Shown piece by piece: positions 43,123 to 49,579 of a DNA stretch of 49,579 nucleotides. Position 1 is the first letter of the stretch. The number at the start of each line of letters is the position of its first letter. The notes under the pieces are model-generated. The model saw only the letters and a list, made by a program, of their open reading frames with translations. It did no database searches and was not told where the DNA came from. This DNA is from Eubacteriales Family XIII. Incertae Sedis bacterium (GTDB lineage Bacteria; Bacillota; Clostridia; Peptostreptococcales; Anaerovoracaceae), in contig JAISAI010000042.1 in assembly GCA_031266795.1 (NCBI GenBank), positions 1 through 49,579 of the forward strand, given 5' to 3'. The position numbers were made by a program, and so were the translations under genes.

Positions 43123-44046
43123 TCACCAGTTCACCGTCGTGTAGCCTTTCTTGCCGTATTCGCCGAACGCGTCTACATCTTGGTTTTTCTTCAGCAGCAC
43201 GCCGAGGAAAGGGATCTCACCACCTGACGCCCCAGTCTGATTTTTACTCGAAAATTTACCGCCGGACGCTGCAGCGGGATTATTACTCGAATCCTTACCC
43301 GGAAGCTCGACGCCGGACAGGGCGAGCGCGCGCAGCCAGTCGAGCAGCTCCGACGTGCTCGGCCTCTTCTGCAGATCTTTCATATCGCGGATCTCGTAAA
43401 ATTTGTCCATGGCCCGCGACAAGACGCGCGTCTCTATATCGGGGTAGTGGACGCGCACGATCTCCGCCATCTTCGCGGCGTCGGGGAATTCTATGTAATG
43501 AAAGACGCAGCGCCGGAGGAAGGCGTCGGGGAGCTCTTTCTCCGCGTTGGACGTGATGATCGTGATCGGCCGGTGCAGCGCGCCCACCGTGCGCTTCGTC
43601 TCGGGTATGTAGAACTCCATCTGGTCGAGCTCCCACAGCAGGTCGTTCGGGAACTCGAGGTCGGCCTTGTCTATCTCGTCGATGAGGAGCACGACCTGCT
43701 CCCGCGCCGTGAAAGCCTCGCCGAGCTTGCCGTACTTGAGGTATTTCGAGATGTCGCCGACGTCGCCCTCGCCAAACTGCGAGTCGTAGAGCCGCTGCAC
43801 CGTGTCGTACACATACAGGCCGTCCTGCGCCTTCGTCGTGGATTTGATGTTCCACACGATGAGCTCCTTGCCGAGCGCTTCGGCGATGGACCGCGCGAGC
43901 ATCGTCTTGCCCGTGCCCGGCTCGCCCTTTATGAGCAGCGGCTTTGAGAGCGCTATCGCGACGTTCACCGCACGAGCGAGCTCGGAGGACGCCACGTAGT
44001 CCGCCGAGCCTTTGAACACGTTAAATTTGTTTGCTTCTTTCGTCAC
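43123..44046 (-). CDS. MoxR-family AAA+ ATPase
   Basis: The 307-residue ATPase has Walker A GEPGTGKT (41-48), Walker B VVLLIDEID (118-126) and sensor TSN (about 175). Near the C terminus, between LALSGVEL and GGEIPFLGVLLKK, sits a Ser/Asn/Gly-rich insertion of about 25 residues made of two similar halves. It starts with GTG 44046 after GAGG. Functions with the adjacent VWA protein as a chaperone-like pair. Confidence 0.92.
   Translation of the reverse strand: MTKEANKFNVFKGSADYVASSELARAVNVAIALSKPLLIKGEPGTGKTMLARSIAEALGKELIVWNIKSTTKAQDGLYVYDTVQRLYDSQFGEGDVGDISKYLKYGKLGEAFTAREQVVLLIDEIDKADLEFPNDLLWELDQMEFYIPETKRTVGALHRPITIITSNAEKELPDAFLRRCVFHYIEFPDAAKMAEIVRVHYPDIETRVLSRAMDKFYEIRDMKDLQKRPSTSELLDWLRALALSGVELPGKDSSNNPAAASGGKFSSKNQTGASGGEIPFLGVLLKKNQDVDAFGEYGKKGYTTVNW
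43222..43299. repeat. Degenerate 39-bp tandem duplication inside the MoxR gene
   Basis: Units 43222-43260 and 43261-43299 are identical at 28 of 39 positions, including TTACTCGA and TTACC. They encode the low-complexity insertion of the ATPase and keep the frame. Confidence 0.65.
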
Positions 44047-44153
44047 ATCAACACCTCATACCTACATTCAAGACGACACGAACGCGAACGCGAGAGCGGC
44101 CGCGGCCTTACAGAAAAACAGTCCCGACGCCGGATACGGCGCCACAGGCATTG

Positions 44154-44627
44154 TCACCCCGACATAATACCGAAAAGCCCGCGGAAAATCTCCGGCGCCA
44201 GATACGATAACACCGACATTATCACGCCCGCGCCGACCACGCCCGCCGCGATAGTGGGGAAAGCCCGTTTGATGCGCATATCGAATAGGGCCGCAATGAG
44301 CGATCCCGTCCACGCGCCCGTCCCGGGCAGCGGTATGGCGACGAACAGAAAGAGGCCGAGCGTCTCGTACTTGCCGATCTTCTTCTCGGCTTTCTTCGCC
44401 TTGCCCTCAAGCCACAGCACGAGCTTGGCCGTGTGCCTGTTCTTTTCGAGGACGTTGAATATCTTGCGGAGGAAAAACAGGATGAACGGCACGGGCAGGA
44501 TATTCCCCACGCAACATACGATGAAAGCTTCCCAGAACGGTATGCCGCTCGCGGAAGCGAAAATAAGGCCGCCGCGAAGTTCGACGATCGGAAGCATAGA
44601 CATGAGGAACGCTATGAGTAGATTCAT
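44154..44627 (-). CDS. Small multidrug-export-family membrane protein
   Basis: The 157-residue protein has four or five hydrophobic segments, MLPIVELRGGLIFA at the start and FLFVAIPLPGTGAWTG, which match the family annotated as putative small multidrug exporters (Pfam Sm_multidrug_ex). A Lys-rich cytoplasmic loop lies at about 63-87. Transport function is a family label, not shown. Gene ends 107 bases before the MoxR start; that gap holds nothing I recognise. Confidence 0.82.
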   Translation of the reverse strand: MNLLIAFLMSMLPIVELRGGLIFASASGIPFWEAFIVCCVGNILPVPFILFFLRKIFNVLEKNRHTAKLVLWLEGKAKKAEKKIGKYETLGLFLFVAIPLPGTGAWTGSLIAALFDMRIKRAFPTIAAGVVGAGVIMSVLSYLAPEIFRGLFGIMSG

Positions 44628-44725
44628 GATATATTCCCTTGACCGCTCGTGCGGACATCGTATTTCAAACGGACATCTTCCTATGGATCGTTCTAATTAT
44701 AGCAGAAAATGCGCTTGATTGTTTC

Positions 44726-45835
44726 CTATTGCGCCTTGCGCAGCGTGTATTTGCTGCCTTTGCCGCCTTTGCCCGATCTCACGAGCAACCCTTTCCTTAG
44801 TAGGTCGTTGATGTCGCGGAGCGCGGTATCGTCCGATGTATTCATCATCTTGGCCCACTTCAGCGTCGTCAAATCGCCTCTGAAACCATCCCAGAGCTTT
44901 GCAAGCATTTTTTTCTGGCGCTCGTTAAGGCCTGCCGCATCGGCTTTCTTCCAAAAACTCGCTTTGGCAAATACATCGTCGAGGAGTTCGTCGCTCGCGG
45001 CGATGGCATTATTCAAACATCCCAAAAACCATTCCATCCACTCGCTCAAGTCGCCGTCGCCCTTCGTGACTCTCTCGATCGCCGCATAGTACGCTTTTTT
45101 CTCCGCATTGATCATCGTTGACATACTGTAGTAGCGATTTTTGCTGTCGTCGCTGCGCGCAAGCTGCATATCGGTGATGGCGCGGGCTATCCTGCCGTTG
45201 CCGTCCGAAAACGGATGGATAAGAACGAAGCGTATATGCGCAATGGCCGCCTTCAGCAATGCATCCATCCCATTTTCCGTGTTGAACCATCTGATATACT
45301 CCTCCATCTCGGAGGGAACTCTGCCGGCTTCAGGCGCCGTGTAGTGGATTTTTTCTCTTCCTATCGGCCCCGAAACGACATTCATTGGCGTCGTTCTGTA
45401 GCTTGCGGTTTCAATGCGGTACGGCCCGCTGAACCCTGACGGGAATAACGCGGCGTGCCATCCGAATAGGCGTTCATGCGTCAGTTCAGCCCTAAAGTTT
45501 TGTGTGGCGTCGAGCATCATCTCCACAACGCCGTCAATATATCGGGATGACCCGCCTATTTCTATTCCGGCAGATTCTATTCCGAGCCGCTTTGCTATGA
45601 ATGACCTTATCTGATCCTCGTTAAGTATCTCCCCTTCGATCTCGGATGATTTAACAAGATCAGAAGTCAGGGTAGTCAGTACCGCCTGATCCCGTAGCTC
45701 GAAGCCGAGGCTTTCAAGCCGCCCGAACAACCGCCCTCTCGAATGGTGCGCCTCGCTGAGCAGAGGAAGCAGCATCCCGTTGTCCCATTTGAAATTTGCC
45801 CATTCATCTTTCTCGTGAATAAATCGTATCGCCAT
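44726..45835 (-). CDS. Fic-domain protein with N-terminal inhibitory helix
   Basis: The 369-residue Fic protein has the complete active motif HPFSDGNGRIAR (207-218), so AMPylation or similar NMP transfer is expected. SSEIEGE (63-69) near the N terminus fits the (S/T)xxxE(G/N) autoinhibitory helix of class II Fic proteins. The first 80 residues resemble DUF4172, and the last 100 look like a winged helix. No antitoxin gene is adjacent, as expected for self-inhibited Fic proteins. The promoter is covered by inverted repeats. Confidence 0.95.
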   Translation of the reverse strand: MAIRFIHEKDEWANFKWDNGMLLPLLSEAHHSRGRLFGRLESLGFELRDQAVLTTLTSDLVKSSEIEGEILNEDQIRSFIAKRLGIESAGIEIGGSSRYIDGVVEMMLDATQNFRAELTHERLFGWHAALFPSGFSGPYRIETASYRTTPMNVVSGPIGREKIHYTAPEAGRVPSEMEEYIRWFNTENGMDALLKAAIAHIRFVLIHPFSDGNGRIARAITDMQLARSDDSKNRYYSMSTMINAEKKAYYAAIERVTKGDGDLSEWMEWFLGCLNNAIAASDELLDDVFAKASFWKKADAAGLNERQKKMLAKLWDGFRGDLTTLKWAKMMNTSDDTALRDINDLLRKGLLVRSGKGGKGSKYTLRKAQ

Positions 45836-45838
45836 AGT

Positions 45839-45909
45839 GATTCACCGCCTTTATCATAACCGATAGTGCGGTGAATCGCAACAGATACACCGCATATTTT
45901 GCGGTGTAT
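45839..45909 (-). promoter_or_regulatory. fic promoter with nested inverted repeats
   Basis: Minus strand: TTGCGA (45876-45881), 17 bp, TATGAT (45853-45858). GATTCACCGC (45839-45848) and GCGGTGAATC (45868-45877) flank the -10; ATACACCGC (45885-45893) and GCGGTGTAT (45901-45909) lie upstream. All four half-sites share CACCGC. The upstream hairpin, followed by T-rich sequence on the plus strand, could alternatively be a terminator. Confidence 0.6.
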
Positions 45910-46005
45910 TTTTATAATGGCATATCAGCGGTCACTACCCAGGGGTGATGTCTTCGCTTTATCTTTCAGGCGTTGAGACGCTCACTAAGGTATGTTTAAC
46001 CTTCG

Positions 46006-47697
46006 CTACCGCTTCACCTTGCCGCTCTTCATGGTCTTCGACCACACGCCGTACGCCGTCTTGCCGCCGGACTTCTTCAATGCGCGGATACGCACCTCGT
46101 ATCTCTTGCCGGGTTTCAGCTTTTTGATCGTGAGCGACGTGGCCTTCGCGCCTATCTTCTTCGTCGCCCATTTCTTTCCTACTACGCGGTACTGTACTTC
46201 ATACCCGCTGATCCCCTTCGTGGCCGATTTCTTCCACGTGATTTTGATCTGCTTCTTGCCTGCCTTCGCCTGCGGAGCGGCGAGCTTCTTCGGCGCGGTT
46301 GGCTTCGGTGCGGATGTTACGGTAGGCGAAACCGGCGCTACATAGGACGGGGCAACGTAGGGTGGTGCGACCGCTGTCCATTGGGCGTGGTAGGTGACGT
46401 CCGCAGTGACGGCTGTATCCGCGCTGATCCGCGCGCCGCCCGACGACGCCGTGAACCAGCCCTTGAAGGTGTATCCGGTGCGCACGGGAGTGGGTAATGC
46501 CCCGACTGCCTCGCCTTCGTTGACTGTTTTGCTGCCCGAAGACACAGTGCCGCCGTTCGCGTCGAAGGTGACGGTAAAAATCAGGTCGTATGGAATATCG
46601 TTTTCGATCGCGTAGCTTTGCGCATAGGAATCTGAATGGACTTTGAGCAGTAGATTAATACATTCATAGAAAGCATCACGCCCTATGCTCGTCACGCTAC
46701 TGGGGATATAGACGGATTCCAAGGAAGTACATTCGCCAAAAGCCCCATCCCCTATACTTGTTACGCTATTAGGGATCGTGATAGATTCCAAAGAAGTACA
46801 GTTGCTAAAAGCCCCATCCCCTATACTTGTTACACCATTGGAGATCGTGATAGATTCCAAAGATTTGCAGATGGAAAAAGCCATTTCTCCTATGCTCGTG
46901 ACGCTTTCGGGAATGGTGGCGAACGTGAGGGAACGGCTGTAGTAGAAAGCACAGTCTCCGATGCTCTCAACGCAATCAGGTATTTTATACAACGAGTCCG
47001 TCTTTCCAGCGGGATAGGTAATAAGTTTCGTCTTATCATAGTTGAACAGTACCCCATCCTGACTTGCGTAGTTCGCGTTTTGCCCATCAACGTTAATTGC
47101 TTCTAAAGAATCTATGCAAAAAAAAGCCCATTCCCCAATGGACGTCACTTTATTGTGGATAGTAACGGATTCCAAGAAAGTGCAGTATTCAAAAGCCCTT
47201 TTACCTATGCTTGTCACACTATCAGGTATTGCATATGAACCTGTTTTGCCTGCAGGATAGACAAGGAGTTGTGATTTGTCCTTATTGAACAATATCCCGT
47301 CCACACTAGAATAGGTCTTGTTTTCGGAGTTAACATTGATTGCCGTCAGAGATTCGCGGTACCCGAACGCCTCACCTTCAATGCTCATCACACTTTTCGG
47401 TACACACACAGATGCCAAGGAGCAGTAGTATAAAGCCCTAACTCCTATCGCCGTGACGGGATACTCTTCGTCTCCGAGCGTATCGGGAATTACTACGTCA
47501 CCTCCGATACCGCTGTAATGGGTAATGGTAGCATTGCCCTCTGATACTTCGTATTCATATTCTCCGTCGGTATAGGTCTCCGCGTACGCCTCATCCGCCG
47601 TACCCGTCGCGAGCGGCAGCGTGAACGCCGCCGTCAGCAGCATTATTACCGCTACCGCATAGCACAGCCATTTGTTTCTCTTTGTTGTAATAGCCAT
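46006..47697 (-). CDS. BspA-like leucine-rich-repeat surface protein (LRR-A)
   Basis: The 563-residue exported protein has a signal peptide (about 1-40, [16 protein letters not shown], then ADEAYAE) and a series of LRR_5/BspA repeats of the form SVTSIGxxAFxxCxxLxSVTIP. One InlB-type repeat follows (GYTFKGWF...YHAQW), and the C-terminal module is a basic fibronectin-III-like domain ([16 protein letters not shown]...). No sortase motif is seen; the Lys/Arg-rich end may bind the wall electrostatically. It is the second gene of a two-gene unit with LRR-B. Likely a host- or surface-binding protein. Confidence 0.9.
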   Translation of the reverse strand: MAITTKRNKWLCYAVAVIMLLTAAFTLPLATGTADEAYAETYTDGEYEYEVSEGNATITHYSGIGGDVVIPDTLGDEEYPVTAIGVRALYYCSLASVCVPKSVMSIEGEAFGYRESLTAINVNSENKTYSSVDGILFNKDKSQLLVYPAGKTGSYAIPDSVTSIGKRAFEYCTFLESVTIHNKVTSIGEWAFFCIDSLEAINVDGQNANYASQDGVLFNYDKTKLITYPAGKTDSLYKIPDCVESIGDCAFYYSRSLTFATIPESVTSIGEMAFSICKSLESITISNGVTSIGDGAFSNCTSLESITIPNSVTSIGDGAFGECTSLESVYIPSSVTSIGRDAFYECINLLLKVHSDSYAQSYAIENDIPYDLIFTVTFDANGGTVSSGSKTVNEGEAVGALPTPVRTGYTFKGWFTASSGGARISADTAVTADVTYHAQWTAVAPPYVAPSYVAPVSPTVTSAPKPTAPKKLAAPQAKAGKKQIKITWKKSATKGISGYEVQYRVVGKKWATKKIGAKATSLTIKKLKPGKRYEVRIRALKKSGGKTAYGVWSKTMKSGKVKR

Positions 47698-47710
47698 TTT
47701 TTTCTCCCTT

Positions 47711-48850
47711 CTACCGCTTCACTTTGCCGCTTTTAATTGTTTTCGACCACGCGCCGTACGCTGTCTTGCCGCCGGACTTCTTCAAGGCGCGGACACGCAC
47801 CTCGTATCTCTTGCCGGGCTTCAGCTTTTTGATCGTGAGCGATGTCGCCTTGGCGCCGATTTTCTTCATCGCCCATTTCTTTCCGACGATGCGGTACTGT
47901 ACTTCATACCCGCTGATCCCCTTTGTGGCTGACTTCTTCCACGTGATCTTGATCTGTTTCTTGCCGACTTTGGCCGTCGGCGCGGCTAGCTTCTTCGGCG
48001 CGGCTGGGGCTGCCTTCGGCGCGGGTTGTACGGTAGGCGCGGCCGGCGTTACAACGGGATACACAACCACAGGGGCATCAATCAGGTCATATGGAACACC
48101 GTTTTCGATCGCGTAGCTTTGCGCGTATGAGCCTGAATATACCTTGAGCCGCAGATTCGGGCAGGACAGGAATGCATTCCATGCGATTGAAACCACACTG
48201 TTTGGGATAGTTACGCTAGTCAAGCTGCTGCAATCAACAAATGCTTGCGCCCCGATTGAAGTTACATTGCTTGGGATAGTCATGCTAATCAAACTGCTAC
48301 ATTCTTGGAATGTATAACCTTCGATTGAAGTCACGCCTGTTGGGATGTTTATGCTCTTCAAGCTAATACAAGCATAGAATGCGCACTCCCCAATTGAAGT
48401 CACGCTGTTTGGGATAAATATGTTTATCAAGCTATTACAACCAATGAATGCGAACTCTCCAATTGATGTCACGCTGTCTGGGATGATCACGCTTGCCAAT
48501 TTGCTGCAACTACTAAATGCATAATCCCCGATTGAAGTGACGCTACTTGGGATGGTCACGTTGATCAAGCTATATCTGCTATTGAACGCCGAATCCCCGA
48601 TGGCCTTGACTGGATAGTTATTTTCCCCGATTTGAGAGGGGATATCAATGCTGTCCCTGTCGCCATAGTATCCGGTAATGGTTGCGCTTCCTTCTAATAC
48701 TTCGTACGTATAGTCTCCGTAGATATCGGCATACGCCTCCTCGGCCGTATCCGTCGCAAACGGCAACGTGAACGCAGCCGTGAGCAGCATTGCCACCACT
48801 ACCGCATAGCACAGCCATTTATCTCTCTTTCCCTTGATGAACATTAACAT
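47711..48850 (-). CDS. BspA-like leucine-rich-repeat surface protein (LRR-B)
   Basis: About 379 residues: signal peptide ([16 protein letters not shown]), LRR_5/BspA repeats (SVTSIGxxAFxxCSSL), an Ala/Pro linker and a fibronectin-III-like basic domain almost the same as that of LRR-A. It lacks the InlB repeat. I start at ATG 48850 with AGGAGG five bases upstream; the frame to 48913 is leader. The 13-base gap to LRR-A indicates one transcript and a tandem duplication. Confidence 0.9.
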   Translation of the reverse strand: MLMFIKGKRDKWLCYAVVVAMLLTAAFTLPFATDTAEEAYADIYGDYTYEVLEGSATITGYYGDRDSIDIPSQIGENNYPVKAIGDSAFNSRYSLINVTIPSSVTSIGDYAFSSCSKLASVIIPDSVTSIGEFAFIGCNSLINIFIPNSVTSIGECAFYACISLKSINIPTGVTSIEGYTFQECSSLISMTIPSNVTSIGAQAFVDCSSLTSVTIPNSVVSIAWNAFLSCPNLRLKVYSGSYAQSYAIENGVPYDLIDAPVVVYPVVTPAAPTVQPAPKAAPAAPKKLAAPTAKVGKKQIKITWKKSATKGISGYEVQYRIVGKKWAMKKIGAKATSLTIKKLKPGKRYEVRVRALKKSGGKTAYGAWSKTIKSGKVKR

Positions 48851-48975
48851 CACTTCCTCCTTCTCGCACACCCGGTGAATGAATCGCCTTTCAATTGAAT
48901 AAACTCTTAACAAAAATTATTCCCGTCATTCCATAACATATTCACTCCCATACTCCCCTGTAGCCCTTTCAACAC

Positions 48976-49004
48976 AAAAAAGCGCGCCTTATCCCAGGCC
49001 GCGC
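48976..49004 (-). terminator. Intrinsic terminator upstream of the LRR genes (minus strand)
   Basis: Minus strand: GCGCGGCCT...AGGCGCGC hairpin with one bulge, then six Ts. It would stop transcription coming from the right edge. Confidence 0.6.
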
Positions 49005-49017
49005 AAACAGCACGCAC

Positions 49018-49047
49018 AAAAAAACGGCGATAAACAAATCCGCCGTT
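49018..49047 (-). terminator. Second intrinsic terminator in tandem
   Basis: Minus strand: AACGGCG (49041-49047), 11-base loop, CGCCGTT (49023-49029), then Ts to 49018. With the preceding hairpin it insulates the LRR operon. The rest of 48914-49327 is A/T-rich with a nine-C run (49094-49102) and no gene that I can support. Confidence 0.65.
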
Positions 49048-49327
49048 CGTTTATATATAGATTGAAGGGATTTACTATGGGTGTATTCTATTACCCCCCC
49101 CCATTGGAGAATATTTCCAGACAAGCGGCCCTATTACCACAGGGTTTCTTACCGTATCAACACCGCATATATACATAAATTCCCGTCCCCTTCGCGTTTA
49201 CCAAACTATTATCATTTAATCACATAATAGAATTAAGCGCAAGCCGATTTTTTATACTATATCCAAATCGCGAGCGAGGGCTGGCTATTCAAAATATTTT
49301 TTTCCGTAGCCACGGTTGTTATCGTAT

Positions 49328-49420
49328 CTATTTGCTACCGTAATGGCCACGGCATTGGATAATCTCAGCGGTATCCTCCGCGAGCCGATACACAAGAAAG
49401 CCAGTTTCATTCCATCGCCC
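49328..49420 (-). pseudogene. C-terminal remnant of a RelE/YoeB-type toxin gene
   Basis: Directly after, and in a different frame from, the antitoxin stop, 29 codons read RWNETGFLVYRLAEDTAEII then QCRGHYGSK. The LVYRL...IIxCRGHY ending is the recognisable C terminus of RelE/YoeB-type RNases. A stop lies one codon upstream of this stretch and there is no start codon, so the catalytic body appears deleted. Gene order (antitoxin then toxin) is the normal one. Confidence 0.6.
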
Positions 49421-49579
49421 TTAGTTCGTCCAATGTTTTGACAATGGTTTTACCCTCGTACAACTCGCGCGCGGATTGCTCCAAGACACGAATATTCGCC
49501 GTGTCGTAAAACGGGTCGACAGACCCGATGATTTCAAATGGGATTTTCCCTTGTTTCAGTGACTGGCGCACAAAGATAT
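49407..49579 (-). CDS. RelB/DinJ-like antitoxin, C-terminal part (cut by window edge)
   Basis: The frame is open from the right edge to TGA at 49407-49409 and encodes 57 residues, including FVRQSLKQGKIPFEI, DPFYDTANIRVLEQS and EGKTIVKTLDELRAME. This resembles the C-terminal half of RelB/DinJ antitoxins, which wrap the toxin. The ribbon-helix-helix DNA-binding half lies outside the window. It may be an orphan, because the toxin gene following it is reduced to a remnant. Confidence 0.7.
   Translation of the reverse strand, partial: IFVRQSLKQGKIPFEIIGSVDPFYDTANIRVLEQSARELYEGKTIVKTLDELRAME

Noticed and set aside
49077-49178. Short plus-strand frame through the nine-C run, a possible second phase-variable gene
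   Set aside because: Only about 33 codons, no similarity to known proteins and a weak ribosome site; the nine-C run is noted but not interpreted.

Overview
The window looks like a GC-rich chromosome segment of an anaerobic Firmicute, probably class Clostridia. The evidence is the strictly anaerobic glycyl-radical enzymes, SorC-type regulators, a LexA with a Bacillus/Clostridium-type SOS box, BspA-like leucine-rich-repeat surface proteins and strong AGGAGG ribosome sites. No rRNA, tRNA, CRISPR array or complete insertion sequence was found. Nearly every gene is on the minus strand; one sugar kinase (20812-22338) is on the plus strand.

Layout from left to right. 1-3464: a large secreted, Gly-rich, InlB-repeat surface protein. 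Its frame is broken by a nine-G tract and it carries an in-frame palindromic repeat element. 3764-9487: a SorC regulator and a four-gene acetoin/2-oxoacid dehydrogenase complex. 9601-18142: an epimerase, two glycyl-radical enzymes (GRE1, GRE2), their two activases and an aldo/keto reductase. 18159-20676: ABC sugar transporter 1 (permease and ATPase), divergent from the plus-strand FGGY kinase. 22369-27598: a second FGGY kinase, a DUF2182/DUF1326 pair, a Gfo/Idh/MocA oxidoreductase and a second SorC regulator. 27706-33859: sugar-binding lipoprotein 1, an MFS carrier and complete ABC sugar transporter 2. 34021-38054: PfkB kinase, BtpA/SgcQ-like protein, GATase1-like protein, RbsD-like mutarotase and AlsE-like epimerase. 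38111-45835: LexA, class III aminotransferase, CoA-acylating aldehyde dehydrogenase, VWA/MoxR pair, small-exporter-like membrane protein and Fic protein. 46006-48850: two paralogous LRR surface proteins. The right edge holds a RelB-like antitoxin end and a toxin remnant.

The region from about 3.7 to 38 kb reads as one carbohydrate-catabolic island. Five separate transcription units (GRE1, transporter 1, binding protein 1, transporter 2 and the RbsD operon) share one promoter design: an [A/G]CAATTGA[C/T][A/T] block over the -35 box, exactly 17 bp, and an extended TGn -10 box. This implies one regulon covering import, mutarotation, phosphorylation, epimerisation and radical dehydration. Both GREs have the GCVE and GH/GHS features of the dehydratase/lyase branch, but their sequence after GCVE does not match the specificities I can recall, so their substrates are unknown. 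My working hypothesis, which is inference only, is that a polyol or sugar derivative is dehydrated to an acetoin-like deoxy-ketone that the neighbouring thiamine-dependent complex cleaves to acetyl-CoA.
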